Source: Bradyrhizobium sp. SZCCHNS1050
Lineage (GTDB): Bacteria; Pseudomonadota; Alphaproteobacteria; Rhizobiales; Xanthobacteraceae
Assembly: GCF_032484785.1 (NCBI RefSeq)
Contig: NZ_JAUETR010000001.1
Coordinates: forward strand, 4,777,501 to 4,841,500
Direction: 5' to 3'
DNA length: 64,000 nt
The translations under genes were made by a program, and so were the position numbers. Of the stretch, positions 49,564 to 57,908 are shown piece by piece (position 1 is the first letter of the stretch; every line of letters begins with the position of its first letter). The notes beneath the pieces were generated by a model, which worked only from the letters and a program-made list of their open reading frames with translations, had not been told where the DNA came from and searched no databases.

Positions 49564-49900
49564 TTGGTGCTGGTAAATGCCGTCGGCGCCGGGGCGCACG
49601 AGATAGTGCGGCGGCGTCTGGCCGAGAACGATCTGAAACCATGGCGCAGGAGCATGTGGCGTATACCCACAGATCGATGCGAATTAGTCGCGCGCGTAGA
49701 GGATGTGCTCGATCCGTGCGGCGAGTCGCATCAGCGTCAGCCGGTGATCTGCTTCGACGAAAGGCCTCGTCCAACTCATTGGCGAGGGCCGCTCAGATCG
49801 TGCGCGTGATGACTACGAGCACCAGCGCAACGGTACGGCCGATTTGTTCGTCCAGCGCCCGCGGATCAATGGATGCACGCGGCCGACACGGCACGCACTA
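49564..49900 (+). pseudogene. IS630-family transposase remnant
   Basis: Degraded middle part of an IS630-type DDE transposase. The first frame reads AHEIVRRRLAENDLKPWRRSMWRIPTD and VEDVLDP...QPVICFDE, closely like the conserved IS630 region that contains a catalytic Asp (CFDE). A one-base shift near 49770 moves to another frame reading QLIGEGRSDRARDDYEHQRNGTADLFVQRP, the expected continuation. Both ends of the gene, the remaining catalytic residues and terminal inverted repeats are missing. The flanking 49259-49563 and 49901-49997 hold nothing else I recognise. No translation is expected. Confidence 0.7.
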
Positions 49901-49997
49901 ATTACATCGTGCCTGCCCCCAAATACCGGCGAGGCAGCAAATAACAACGAGTCGTAATATCTGTATTGGGCGACGATGGCTGCTTCGTCATGAGCAC

Positions 49998-50042
49998 CGT
50001 CATTCCGGGACAAGGCCGCAGGCCCTGAACCCGGAATGACGG
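49998..50042. repeat. REP-like palindrome, CCGTCATTCCGGG arms
   Basis: CCGTCATTCCGGG (49998-50010) and CCCGGAATGACGG (50030-50042) form a perfect 13-bp inverted repeat; the loop contains GGCCGC/GGCC-rich sequence. It lies downstream of nadB and next to the transposase remnant, and is a common intergenic palindrome in GC-rich alphaproteobacteria. Confidence 0.8.
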
Positions 50043-50108
50043 TGATCACGAATGACGGTGAAAACGCGACTGCCGAGCTCCGTCGTGACGCAGTCGGATC
50101 AGCTCTTG

Positions 50109-51707
50109 CTACGCGCTCAATGGCCGCGACTGCCGCGCCGTCGGCCGTGCCGCGAGCTCGTCGGCGATCTCGCGGGCAGCGGCCAATGTGGTCATCGTCC
50201 GCTGCGCGAAACTCGGATTCTCCGCGGGGCAGTCGGCGCGGCAATGCGCGCCGCGGCTCTCGCGCCGGCTCCAGGCCGCGGTGGCGATCAGCAGCGCGGC
50301 GCTCGCCATGTTGCGCAGCCTCGGGCTGCCGGCGTCGCGCTCCATCCTGGCAATCGCGGCGATGGCCTCGGCGAGCCGCTCCTCGTCGCGGATGACACCG
50401 AGCTGGCTCGTCATCATCTCGCGCAGCGACACCTGCGCTGCGCCCGCGCAGGATCCGGCCGGATCGGCGAATGCAACGTGCTGCAGGGTGGAGGACGCGG
50501 TCAACGTCCGGCCGGAGATGTCGTCGGCAATCCGCCGGGCGAACACCAGCGCCGCGAGCAGCGCGTTGCCGGCGATGTGGTTGGCGCCATCCGTTGCCGT
50601 CGCGGCGACTTCACCTGCCGCCCAGAGCCCCTCGATCGAGCTGCGGCCCTGCGCGTCGACCGCGATCCCGCCCATGTGGAAATGCGCCGCCGGCGCGACT
50701 GGAATCGGCTGGCGGGTCGGATCGAGCCCCGCGGCGACGCAGGCCCGGTGCAGCATCGGATAGCGCTCGGCGACGTCGTCATCGAGCACGTCGCGCGCAT
50801 CGAGAAAGGCGCCGCGTCCAGCGATGATCTCGGCCATGACGCCGCGGGCCACCGTGTCGCGCGGGGCAAGATCGACCAGCGGATGGCGCGGCAGCATGAA
50901 ACGCTGGCCGCGCCGGTTGATCAGGATCGCGCCGGCGCCGCGCAGACTCTCGCTCACAACCGGCGCCGGATCGTGACCGGCCATCATCGCGGTCGGATGA
51001 AACTGCACGAACTCCGGATCGGCAATCACCGCGCCAGCGCGGGCGGCGATGGCGAGGCCGATGCCGGTGGCGTGCGGCGGATTCGTGGTCGCCGCGAACA
51101 GCCGGCCGATGCCGCCGGTGGCCAGCACGATTGCCGGCGCCGCGATCAGCATCGGCGCGGCCGCGTCGTCATCGGTCGGCCGCAGTTGCAGGCCACGCAC
51201 CGCGCCGTCTTCCGTCAGCAGCGCGTCGGCGACATGGCCCTCGATGATGCGGATCGAGGGCGTCGCGCGCACGGCTTGCGACAGCGCGGTGATGATCGCC
51301 TGTCCGGTGAAGTCTCCGCGAACGCTGAGAATTCGTCGCGCGGCGTGCGCAGCCGCACGAGACGTCGCCAGCCTGCCGCCGTGATCACGATCGAATGCCA
51401 CGCCGAGACGGACCAGGTCCTCGATTGCAGCCGAGGCATCGCGCGCGAGCGCCAGCGCCGCCGTCGCGTCGACCAGGCCGCCACCCGCAGCGATCATGTC
51501 GGCGGCATGGGTATCGGGGCTGTCGCCGGATGACACCGCTGCCGCGATGTCGGCCTGCATCGTCGTGCCGAACGAGGCCTCACCCAATGAGGTCGCGGAG
51601 ATCAACGTGACCGGCTGCGGGGCGAGCTTCAGCGCGCAGAACAGTCCGGCAACTCCGGCACCGACGATCACGACGTGGCCGGATGTCTCGATCTGATCGT
51701 GGTCCAT
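50109..51707 (-). CDS. nadB: L-aspartate oxidase
   Basis: FAD enzyme oxidising L-aspartate to iminoaspartate, the first step of de novo NAD synthesis (quinolinate pathway, with NadA). The 532-residue product has HVVIVGAGVAGLFCALKLAP (FAD fold), SLGEASFGTTMQADIAAAV, VLATGGIGRLFAATTNPPHATGIG, EFVQFHPTAM and the substrate-side HFHMGGIAVDAQGRSSIEGLWAAGEVAATATDGANHIAGNALLAALVFARR. The ATG at 51707 is preferred over GTG at 51725. nadA and nadC, usually linked with nadB in this group, are not adjacent in this window. Divergent from the MFS gene; the region between contains two dyads. Confidence 0.93.
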   Translation of the reverse strand: MDHDQIETSGHVVIVGAGVAGLFCALKLAPQPVTLISATSLGEASFGTTMQADIAAAVSSGDSPDTHAADMIAAGGGLVDATAALALARDASAAIEDLVRLGVAFDRDHGGRLATSRAAAHAARRILSVRGDFTGQAIITALSQAVRATPSIRIIEGHVADALLTEDGAVRGLQLRPTDDDAAAPMLIAAPAIVLATGGIGRLFAATTNPPHATGIGLAIAARAGAVIADPEFVQFHPTAMMAGHDPAPVVSESLRGAGAILINRRGQRFMLPRHPLVDLAPRDTVARGVMAEIIAGRGAFLDARDVLDDDVAERYPMLHRACVAAGLDPTRQPIPVAPAAHFHMGGIAVDAQGRSSIEGLWAAGEVAATATDGANHIAGNALLAALVFARRIADDISGRTLTASSTLQHVAFADPAGSCAGAAQVSLREMMTSQLGVIRDEERLAEAIAAIARMERDAGSPRLRNMASAALLIATAAWSRRESRGAHCRADCPAENPSFAQRTMTTLAAAREIADELAARPTARQSRPLSA

Positions 51708-52065
51708 GTGCTGTCCAAATTCCACATTCCGTGCGCATGTGTACCGCGGTACCTGTTAGTTCTTCTTCAGAGACTTCCTTCGCTGTTTATCGGTGTTTGG
51801 CGACAAATAGCGGCCGTTCTGAAGGTCGCTCCCGCACAGGATGAATCGTCGTTTGCGACTCGCGCATCAGGACGTTTTCGCGCGGGGACAAAGACGCATG
51901 AGCGAGTTCCGGTGCCGGAACTCGCTTCGGATGAGACCTGCTCATGGCTGGCCCCCGCATCGAAATTTTTCATGACTGGGTTCCGCTTTTGAGCTTGGGA
52001 GTTCAATGCAAATGCATTAACCGGAGAGGCGCGGCGGACAGCGACCGCGGCATGGGAGGACACTG
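51708..52065. other. nadB/MFS divergent region with two palindromes
   Basis: About 360 bp without a gene. GTACCGCGGTAC at 51741-51752 is a perfect 12-bp palindrome 34 bp upstream of nadB. A perfect 12-bp inverted repeat, AGCGAGTTCCGG/CCGGAACTCGCT with a 2-nt centre, spans 51901-51926. Either could be an operator for nadB or for the MFS gene, or the second a hairpin in a leader. Promoters could not be assigned. Confidence 0.5.
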
Positions 52066-53313
52066 ATGTCGGTACAGGCAGGCGATCTCGGTATGGTGTC
52101 CCGCAATCAGGGCTGGCGCACGCCGGTGGTCATCATCGTGTGCGGCTGCGCCATTGCGCTGCTGAGCTTCGGTCCGCGCTCCAGCCTCGGCTTCTTCGTG
52201 CAGCCGATGAGCCGTGAATTCGCCTGGGGACGCGACGTGTTCGCCCTCGCGGTGGCGGTGCAGAACCTGTTGTGGGGACTCGGTCAGCCGCTCGCCGGCG
52301 CGATCGCCGATCGTTTCGGCGTGATGCGCGTCATCTGTGTCGGCGCGCTGCTCTATGCCGGCGGCCTGCTGATGATGCGCTATTCCAGCTCGCCGCTGTC
52401 GCTGAACATCGGCGCCGGCGTGCTGGTCGGCTTCGGCCTGTCGGGCTGCTCGTTCAATCTCATCCTGTCGGCCTTCAGCAAGCTGCTGCCGCCGGAGCGC
52501 CGCGGCATCGCGCTCGGCGCCGGCACCGCGGCCGGCTCGCTCGGCCAGTTCCTGTTCGCTCCGTTCGGCGTCGCGCTGATCGACCAGTTCGGCTGGCAGA
52601 GCGCGCTGATGGTGTTCGCAACGCTGATGCTGTTCATCGTGCCGCTGTCGCTCGCCGTGGCGACGCCGCCGGCAGCCGAGGCCAAGCCGTCGGAGGCCGA
52701 GCAGCAGTCGTTCACGACCGCGCTGATGGAGGCGTTTGGCCACCGCTCCTACGTGCTGCTGGTGCTCGGGTTCTTCACCTGCGGCTTCCAGCTCGCCTTC
52801 ATCACCGTGCACCTGCCGGCGTTCCTGGTCGATCGCGGCCTGTCGGCGCAGGTTGGCGGCTGGGTGATCGCGGCGATCGGCCTGTTCAACATCATCGGCT
52901 CGCTCAGTGTCGGCTGGCTGCAGAGCCGGCTGCCGAAGCGCTACATCCTGTCCTTCATCTATTTCACGCGTGCGCTGGCGACGCTCGCCTTCATCTCGTT
53001 CCCGGTCACGGCGGCTTCCGCGATCGCCTTCGGCGCGGTTTCCGGGCTCGCCTGGCTCTCCACGGTGCCGCCGACCTCGTCGCTGGTCGCGATCATGTTC
53101 GGCACCCGCTGGCTCGCCACGCTCTATGGCTTCGCCTTCGTCAGCCACCAGGTGGGCGGCTTCCTCGGCGTCTGGCTCGGCGGCATCGTGTTCGAGCGCT
53201 ACGGCTCGTACACGCCGATCTGGTGGCTGTCGATCCTGTTCGGCGTGTTGTCGGCGCTGATCAACCTGCCGATCGTCGAGAAGCCGGTGGCGCGCGCCGT
53301 TCCCGCGACGTGA
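52066..53313 (+). CDS. MFS transporter
   Basis: A 415-residue major facilitator with about 12 membrane segments. The loop between TM2 and TM3 carries GAIADRFGVMRV, the MFS motif A (GxxxDRxGxR/K), and the second half repeats the pattern as SVGWLQSRLPKRY. The N-terminal TMs contain GFFVQPMSREFAWGRDVFALAVAVQNLLWGLGQP, similar to monocarboxylate/oxalate-type (OFA-like) carriers. A central cytoplasmic loop (EAKPSEAEQQS) separates the halves. Substrate unknown, perhaps a small organic acid. It starts close to the oxidoreductase operon side and is divergent from nadB. Confidence 0.9.
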   Translation: MSVQAGDLGMVSRNQGWRTPVVIIVCGCAIALLSFGPRSSLGFFVQPMSREFAWGRDVFALAVAVQNLLWGLGQPLAGAIADRFGVMRVICVGALLYAGGLLMMRYSSSPLSLNIGAGVLVGFGLSGCSFNLILSAFSKLLPPERRGIALGAGTAAGSLGQFLFAPFGVALIDQFGWQSALMVFATLMLFIVPLSLAVATPPAAEAKPSEAEQQSFTTALMEAFGHRSYVLLVLGFFTCGFQLAFITVHLPAFLVDRGLSAQVGGWVIAAIGLFNIIGSLSVGWLQSRLPKRYILSFIYFTRALATLAFISFPVTAASAIAFGAVSGLAWLSTVPPTSSLVAIMFGTRWLATLYGFAFVSHQVGGFLGVWLGGIVFERYGSYTPIWWLSILFGVLSALINLPIVEKPVARAVPAT

Positions 53314-53377
53314 GTTGCGCGGCCGATCCGATCGGCTAAACATGGCGTGAGACGAAGAAAGTGCAGGGAGTGCGGCT

Positions 53378-54364
53378 GTGGGAACGTTCAAGGCGATCCG
53401 GATCGACAAGGCGGACAAGGGAACGACCGCGACGCTGACGCAGTTCGATGAAGCCGAACTGATGGACGGCGACGTCACCGTGAAGGTCGAGTGGTCGGCG
53501 CTGAATTACAAGGATGGGCTGGCGCTGACCGGCAAGGCGCCGGTGGTGCGCCGCTTCCCGATGATCGCGGGGATCGATTTCGCCGGCACGGTCGAGCAGT
53601 CCAGCCATCCCGACTGGAAGCCGGGAGATGCCGTGATCTGCACCGGCTGGGGCATGGGCGAGACCCATCTCGGCGCCTATGCCGAGAGGGCGCGGGTCAA
53701 GGGCGACTGGCTGGTCGGCCTGCCGCAGGGGCTGTCAGCCCGGGACGCGATGGCGATCGGCACCGCCGGCTTCACCGCGATGCTTGCGGTGCTCGCCCTG
53801 GAGAAGCACGGGCTGACGCCGGCGAGCGGGCCGGTGGTGGTGACGGGCGCGGCCGGCGGCGTCGGCTCGGTGGCGACGGCTGTGCTCGCCAAGCTCGGCT
53901 ACCATGTGATCGCCTCGACCGGCCGCTTGGCCGAGGCCGACTATCTCAAGTCGCTCGGTGCCGCCGAGATCATCGACCGCAACGAGCTGTCCGGGCCGGC
54001 CAAGCCGCTGGCGAAGGAGCGCTGGGCGGGCGGCATCGACAGCGTCGGCTCCAATACGCTCGCCAACCTGCTGGCGATGACCAAATATGGTGGCGCCATC
54101 GCCGCCTGCGGCCTCGCTGCCGGCATGGATTTGCCAACGTCGGTGGCGCCGTTCATTTTGCGCGGCGTGTGCCTCCTCGGCGTCGATTCGGTGATGTGCC
54201 CGCTGCCGGCGCGCAAGGCGGCCTGGCAGCGCCTCGCGACCGATCTGGATCGTGCAAAACTAGCTGAAATCACTCACGAAATCGCCTTGGACCAGGTGGC
54301 GTCGCTGGGGCCGCAGATCCTCGCGGGCCAGGTCCGCGGCCGTACGGTGGTAAGAATATCCTGA
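53378..54364 (+). CDS. acuI: AcuI/YhdH-type quinone oxidoreductase (acrylyl-CoA reductase)
   Basis: A 328-residue zinc-independent medium-chain dehydrogenase/reductase. Features: [55 protein letters not shown], the NADPH Rossmann loop [23 protein letters not shown], and the C-terminal [22 protein letters not shown] typical of AcuI/YhdH. The family reduces acryloyl-CoA to propionyl-CoA with NADPH, protecting against a toxic intermediate. It starts with GTG at 53378, 64 bp after the MFS stop, so cotranscription with the MFS gene is possible. Enzymatic specificity is by family resemblance. Confidence 0.9.
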   Translation: MGTFKAIRIDKADKGTTATLTQFDEAELMDGDVTVKVEWSALNYKDGLALTGKAPVVRRFPMIAGIDFAGTVEQSSHPDWKPGDAVICTGWGMGETHLGAYAERARVKGDWLVGLPQGLSARDAMAIGTAGFTAMLAVLALEKHGLTPASGPVVVTGAAGGVGSVATAVLAKLGYHVIASTGRLAEADYLKSLGAAEIIDRNELSGPAKPLAKERWAGGIDSVGSNTLANLLAMTKYGGAIAACGLAAGMDLPTSVAPFILRGVCLLGVDSVMCPLPARKAAWQRLATDLDRAKLAEITHEIALDQVASLGPQILAGQVRGRTVVRIS

Positions 54365-54478
54365 GGACGTTCAGACTTTTCAAACCATGCTGCTCCATTG
54401 TTGCCATGGTTGGTATGGTAAGCATGGGGTAAAGATACCGCCTTACCCGCTGCGTGGGGTTAAGTGGGAGTTTGATGC

Positions 54479-55147
54479 ATGCTCGCGCGTATATTGCTGG
54501 GGACCGTGACTGCCGGTGCCGTGATTGCTCCTGCGATGGCGGGTTCGATGACAGCCGACGAGGCCCGCAAATTCGTCGCCGGAAAGGTGTTCGCCTTCAC
54601 CTGCGTCGACGGCACCCGTGGCGCGGGCCGCATCCTCGACGACATGGGCGCGGCCGGTGCGGTGCAGTTCTCCGGCTCGGGGCCGGTGCGTCACATCCGC
54701 CTGCCGGGCAATACCCTGCAGATTCGCGGCCAGAATGTCTGCGCTGCCATCAAGGGCATGCCGTTCGAACCGTGCTTCAACCTCGACAAGAAGGACGATC
54801 GCAGCTTCCGCGGTTCGGTCTCCGGGCTCGGCGCCTTCGCCTATTGCGACTTCCAGCACCAGGGCGGAGCCACCATGCTGATGGCGCGCGCCGTGGCGCG
54901 GCCGCGCGCCGCACGCGCTGCTGGACCTGCGGCTGACGGCTCCCACACCGAAGTAGCGGCACGGGTCGAGACCCCGCGGGTGGAACGCAGCAAGGTGGAA
55001 CCCTTGAAGGCAGATGCTGCGAAGGCCGCCAAGGCGGAAAGTTCCAAGACGGAGAACATGAAGGCCGAAAACGCGAAGACTGAAATTACCAAATCCGATA
55101 ACGCGAAGTCGGATGCGGCGCCGGAGCTGCGTCGCTCGACCGATTAG
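54479..55147 (+). CDS. Exported protein with four cysteines and a charged repetitive tail
   Basis: A 222-residue protein I cannot assign. A signal peptide (RILLGTVTAGAVIAPAMA) opens it. The first half has conserved-looking segments MTADEARKFVAGKVFAFTCVDGTRGAGRI, GSGPVRHIRLPGNTLQIRGQNVCAAIKGMPFEPCFNL, and GSVSGLGAFAYCDF, with four cysteines that may form two disulfides. The last 60 residues are a low-complexity tail of Lys/Glu/Ala/Asn units (KAEN, KTE, KSD), probably disordered. Likely periplasmic. The 114 bp before it include a T-rich segment. Function unknown. Confidence 0.75.
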   Translation: MLARILLGTVTAGAVIAPAMAGSMTADEARKFVAGKVFAFTCVDGTRGAGRILDDMGAAGAVQFSGSGPVRHIRLPGNTLQIRGQNVCAAIKGMPFEPCFNLDKKDDRSFRGSVSGLGAFAYCDFQHQGGATMLMARAVARPRAARAAGPAADGSHTEVAARVETPRVERSKVEPLKADAAKAAKAESSKTENMKAENAKTEITKSDNAKSDAAPELRRSTD

Positions 55148-55323
55148 TTGTTAGTTCACCGATCATTGAAAAACCGGTTCCCTATTATCATAGAGTAATT
55201 TTTTAAGCTGACCGCACGTTAGTGGTCATTGCGCCGTAGTCGTACGGAATCTCAAATTCATGCCTCGGTAGCGACTCGTGTGCAGTTTGCAACCAGGGGG
55301 GTGGCCCACGAGAAAGGGTCGTT

Positions 55324-55557
55324 ATGTCGCTTTATTTCTTCCGGATCAGCCAGGGCCGCTATTCTGGCGCGGCTGATCAGCCTTATGAATTCGCCAACCG
55401 GGAAACCGCCTGGAACGAGCTGACGGCTGTCTGCTCCGACCTGATCGGCGGGATCTCGAGGTCGTTGCAGCAGGGGGCCGAGTGGCAGATGGAGCTGCTC
55501 GACGAAGCCAAGCAGCCGGTGTTCCGGATTCGCCTGGTGTCCGAAGCGGTCGGCTGA
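55324..55557 (+). CDS. DUF6894-like small protein
   Basis: A 77-residue protein matching the DUF6894 pattern common in Bradyrhizobium: MSLYFFRISQGRYSGAADQ, then ANRETAWNELTAVCSDLIGG and the C-terminal EWQMELLDEAKQPVFRIRLVSEA. The fold is predicted alpha-beta with an aromatic strand at the start. Function unknown. AAGG lies a few bases before the ATG. No neighbour suggests a role. Confidence 0.78.
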   Translation: MSLYFFRISQGRYSGAADQPYEFANRETAWNELTAVCSDLIGGISRSLQQGAEWQMELLDEAKQPVFRIRLVSEAVG

Positions 55558-56207
55558 GGTCTAGCTGTCCGGGGTGATTGCGCCGCTGGCCGTCGGATTC
55601 GAGTCCGGTTTGCCGTGGCTGCAATCGTCTGCGCGCAGGCGCCTTTTGATGAAGTCCGCGTCCACCTCGGGCGCGTCAGTCGGGATTGATGGAGTTCGGC
55701 CTAGGCTCCGCGTCGTGCCCCGGCGCCGCCGATCTCCGTCACGCTCTCGTGCTCAGTCGCTTGTGATGCTGTCGGACGTCGGTCCTGGCCCGGCCACCTC
55801 ATCTCCGGATTCATCCGCGCGGTGATCAGCGTCTTCCGGTTGCTGCGGCGCAGGTCGTGGCGGCAATCGTCCTTTGCCCCGTGCGCGTTCCAAAGGTCTT
55901 GCTTCGACGCGATCCTTTAGCGGTATCGGGAGACCAGGTGTAGCGGCAGACGGTTTCAGGGTACCGTGTCATCCCTGAGCGCCATCATTTTATGGGCATT
56001 GTCAGTAATCTTACGGTTCCAGCATTAACCTCTGATAAGCCTGTTTCGCGCCCAATGAGGTCGGCAGAGACGACATGCGGGTTCGGAATTTTCGGAGCCC
56101 TCTGATCCTCTGACCTCGACCGCGCAGCGCAGCGTAGACCTGGATCTTCGGGCCGTCTTTGGCGCTGGCAGAACGCGGCCGAACCACGCAGTCAGCTGGG
56201 GTCCTCC
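55558..56207. other. 650-bp gene-free region before the chemotaxis receptor
   Basis: No supported gene. A minus-strand frame at 55561-55752 has protein-like composition (PTDAPEVDADFIKRRLRADD) but no ATG and no upstream continuation; it may be the remnant of a lost gene. Base composition falls towards 55980-56050, which suggests a promoter for the receptor gene. No strong palindrome or repeat seen. Confidence 0.4.
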
Positions 56208-57896
56208 GTGTCAAAGATGTCCATCCGTACGAAGATCATATCGGTCATCGCCTTCATGCTCGTCACCATGTGCGGGCTCGGCGTGCTCGCCGTCACCAGC
56301 ATGCAGTCGATCAATGCCAACACGGTCGACATCGCCACCAATTGGCTGCCGAGCGTGCGCGCGATCGGCGAGCTGCGCGCCGACATCAATCTGCTGCGCA
56401 TCGCCTTGCGCGCGCATGTGATGTCGGAGACGGCCGAGGCCAAGCAGGGCGCGGAGAAGCGCGTCAACGGAATCCTCGAGACGATCAACAAGGACCGCAA
56501 GACCTACGAGCCGATGATCACCTCGGCCGAGGAACGGGCGATCTACAACAACTGGGTGCAGTCCTGGGAGAAGTACGTCGTCGCGGTCAAGCAGGTGATG
56601 GACGAATCCAACAAGAGCGTCGGAAAGATCCCGCGCGAAGCCACCGAAATGCTGGAAAAATCGGCCGCGGCGATCGCGCGCGACGCCGACAAGTATTTCA
56701 TCCAGGACATCGAGTTCAACAACAAGGGTGCCGACAACGCGACGCGGCAGGCCGCGGAGAGCTTCACGCGTGCGATCTGGCTGGTGATGTCGATCATTGC
56801 CGCGGCCGTCATTGCCGGCGTCGCCGTCGGTTTCTATCTCGTGCAGAACGTCTCGTCCGGCATTGCGTCGATCATCAAGCCGATGCAGGAGCTCGCCAAG
56901 GGCGATCTCGGCGCGGAGGTGACGCATCGCGGCGAGCCGACCGAGATCGGCGCCATGGCCGATACGCTGCAGGTGTTCAAGGAGGCGCTGATCGCCAAGA
57001 AGGAGGCCGACGAACTCGCGGCCCACGATGCCGAGGCCAAGATCGAACGCGGCCGGCGCGTCGACAACATCACCCGCCAGTTCGAGGCGACGATCGGCGA
57101 GATCGTGCAGACGGTGTCGTCGGCCTCGACCGAGCTCGAGCATTCCGCCGGCGCGCTGTCATCCACCGCGACGCGCTCGCAGGAGATCTCGACCGCGGTT
57201 GCGGCTGCTTCGGAGGAGGCTTCGACCAACGTACAGTCGGTCGCTTCCGCGACGGAGGAGCTATCGTCGTCGATCACCGAGATCAGCCGCCAGGTGCAGG
57301 AATCCGCCCGCATGGCCACCGAGGCCGTCGACCAGGCGCGCATGACCAATGATCGCGTGAGCGAGCTGAGCAAGGCGGCGGCGCGCATCGGCGACGTGGT
57401 CGAGCTGATCAACACGATCGCCGGCCAGACCAACCTGCTGGCGCTGAATGCGACCATCGAGGCGGCGCGCGCCGGCGAAGCCGGTCGCGGCTTCGCGGTC
57501 GTCGCCTCCGAGGTGAAGGCGCTGGCCGAGCAGACCGCCAAGGCGACCGACGAGATCGGCCAGCAGGTGTCCGGCATCCAGGCCGCGACGCAGGAATCGG
57601 TCGGCGCCATCCGGGCGATCTCCACGACCATCGAGCGGCTGTCGGAAATCTCGTCGGCGATCGCGGCGGCCGTGGAGGAGCAGGGCGCCGCCACGCAGGA
57701 GATCTCGCGCAACGTCCAGCAGGCATCGGAGGGCACGCAGCAGGTTTCCGTGAACGTCGTCGACGTGCAGCGCGGCGCGACCGAGACTGGTACGGCTTCC
57801 ACGCACGTGCTGGCCGCGGCGCAGTCGCTGGCCTCGGACAGCGACCGGCTGAAGCGTGAGGTGGCGTCGTTCCTGGAGTCGGTGCGCGCGGCCTAA
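56208..57896 (+). CDS. Methyl-accepting chemotaxis protein
   Basis: A 562-residue transmembrane receptor signalling to CheA through CheW. Segments: TM1 [21 protein letters not shown], a periplasmic four-helix bundle (4HB_MCP; about 35-190), TM2 [28 protein letters not shown] with [20 protein letters not shown], and a long coiled-coil signalling domain with the hairpin tip [38 protein letters not shown]. Methylation-type Glu/Gln sites flank the tip. The start is GTG at 56208; an in-frame ATG at 56217 is an alternative. Ligand unknown. Convergent with the DUF2339 gene, 12 bp between stops. Confidence 0.95.
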   Translation: MSKMSIRTKIISVIAFMLVTMCGLGVLAVTSMQSINANTVDIATNWLPSVRAIGELRADINLLRIALRAHVMSETAEAKQGAEKRVNGILETINKDRKTYEPMITSAEERAIYNNWVQSWEKYVVAVKQVMDESNKSVGKIPREATEMLEKSAAAIARDADKYFIQDIEFNNKGADNATRQAAESFTRAIWLVMSIIAAAVIAGVAVGFYLVQNVSSGIASIIKPMQELAKGDLGAEVTHRGEPTEIGAMADTLQVFKEALIAKKEADELAAHDAEAKIERGRRVDNITRQFEATIGEIVQTVSSASTELEHSAGALSSTATRSQEISTAVAAASEEASTNVQSVASATEELSSSITEISRQVQESARMATEAVDQARMTNDRVSELSKAAARIGDVVELINTIAGQTNLLALNATIEAARAGEAGRGFAVVASEVKALAEQTAKATDEIGQQVSGIQAATQESVGAIRAISTTIERLSEISSAIAAAVEEQGAATQEISRNVQQASEGTQQVSVNVVDVQRGATETGTASTHVLAAAQSLASDSDRLKREVASFLESVRAA

Positions 57897-57908
57897 TCCG
57901 ACATGGCG

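Noticed and set aside
55561..55752. Minus-strand frame with protein-like composition (PTDAPEVDADFIKRRLRADD)
   Set aside because: No ATG, no SD and only 64 codons. Could be a gene remnant but cannot be supported.
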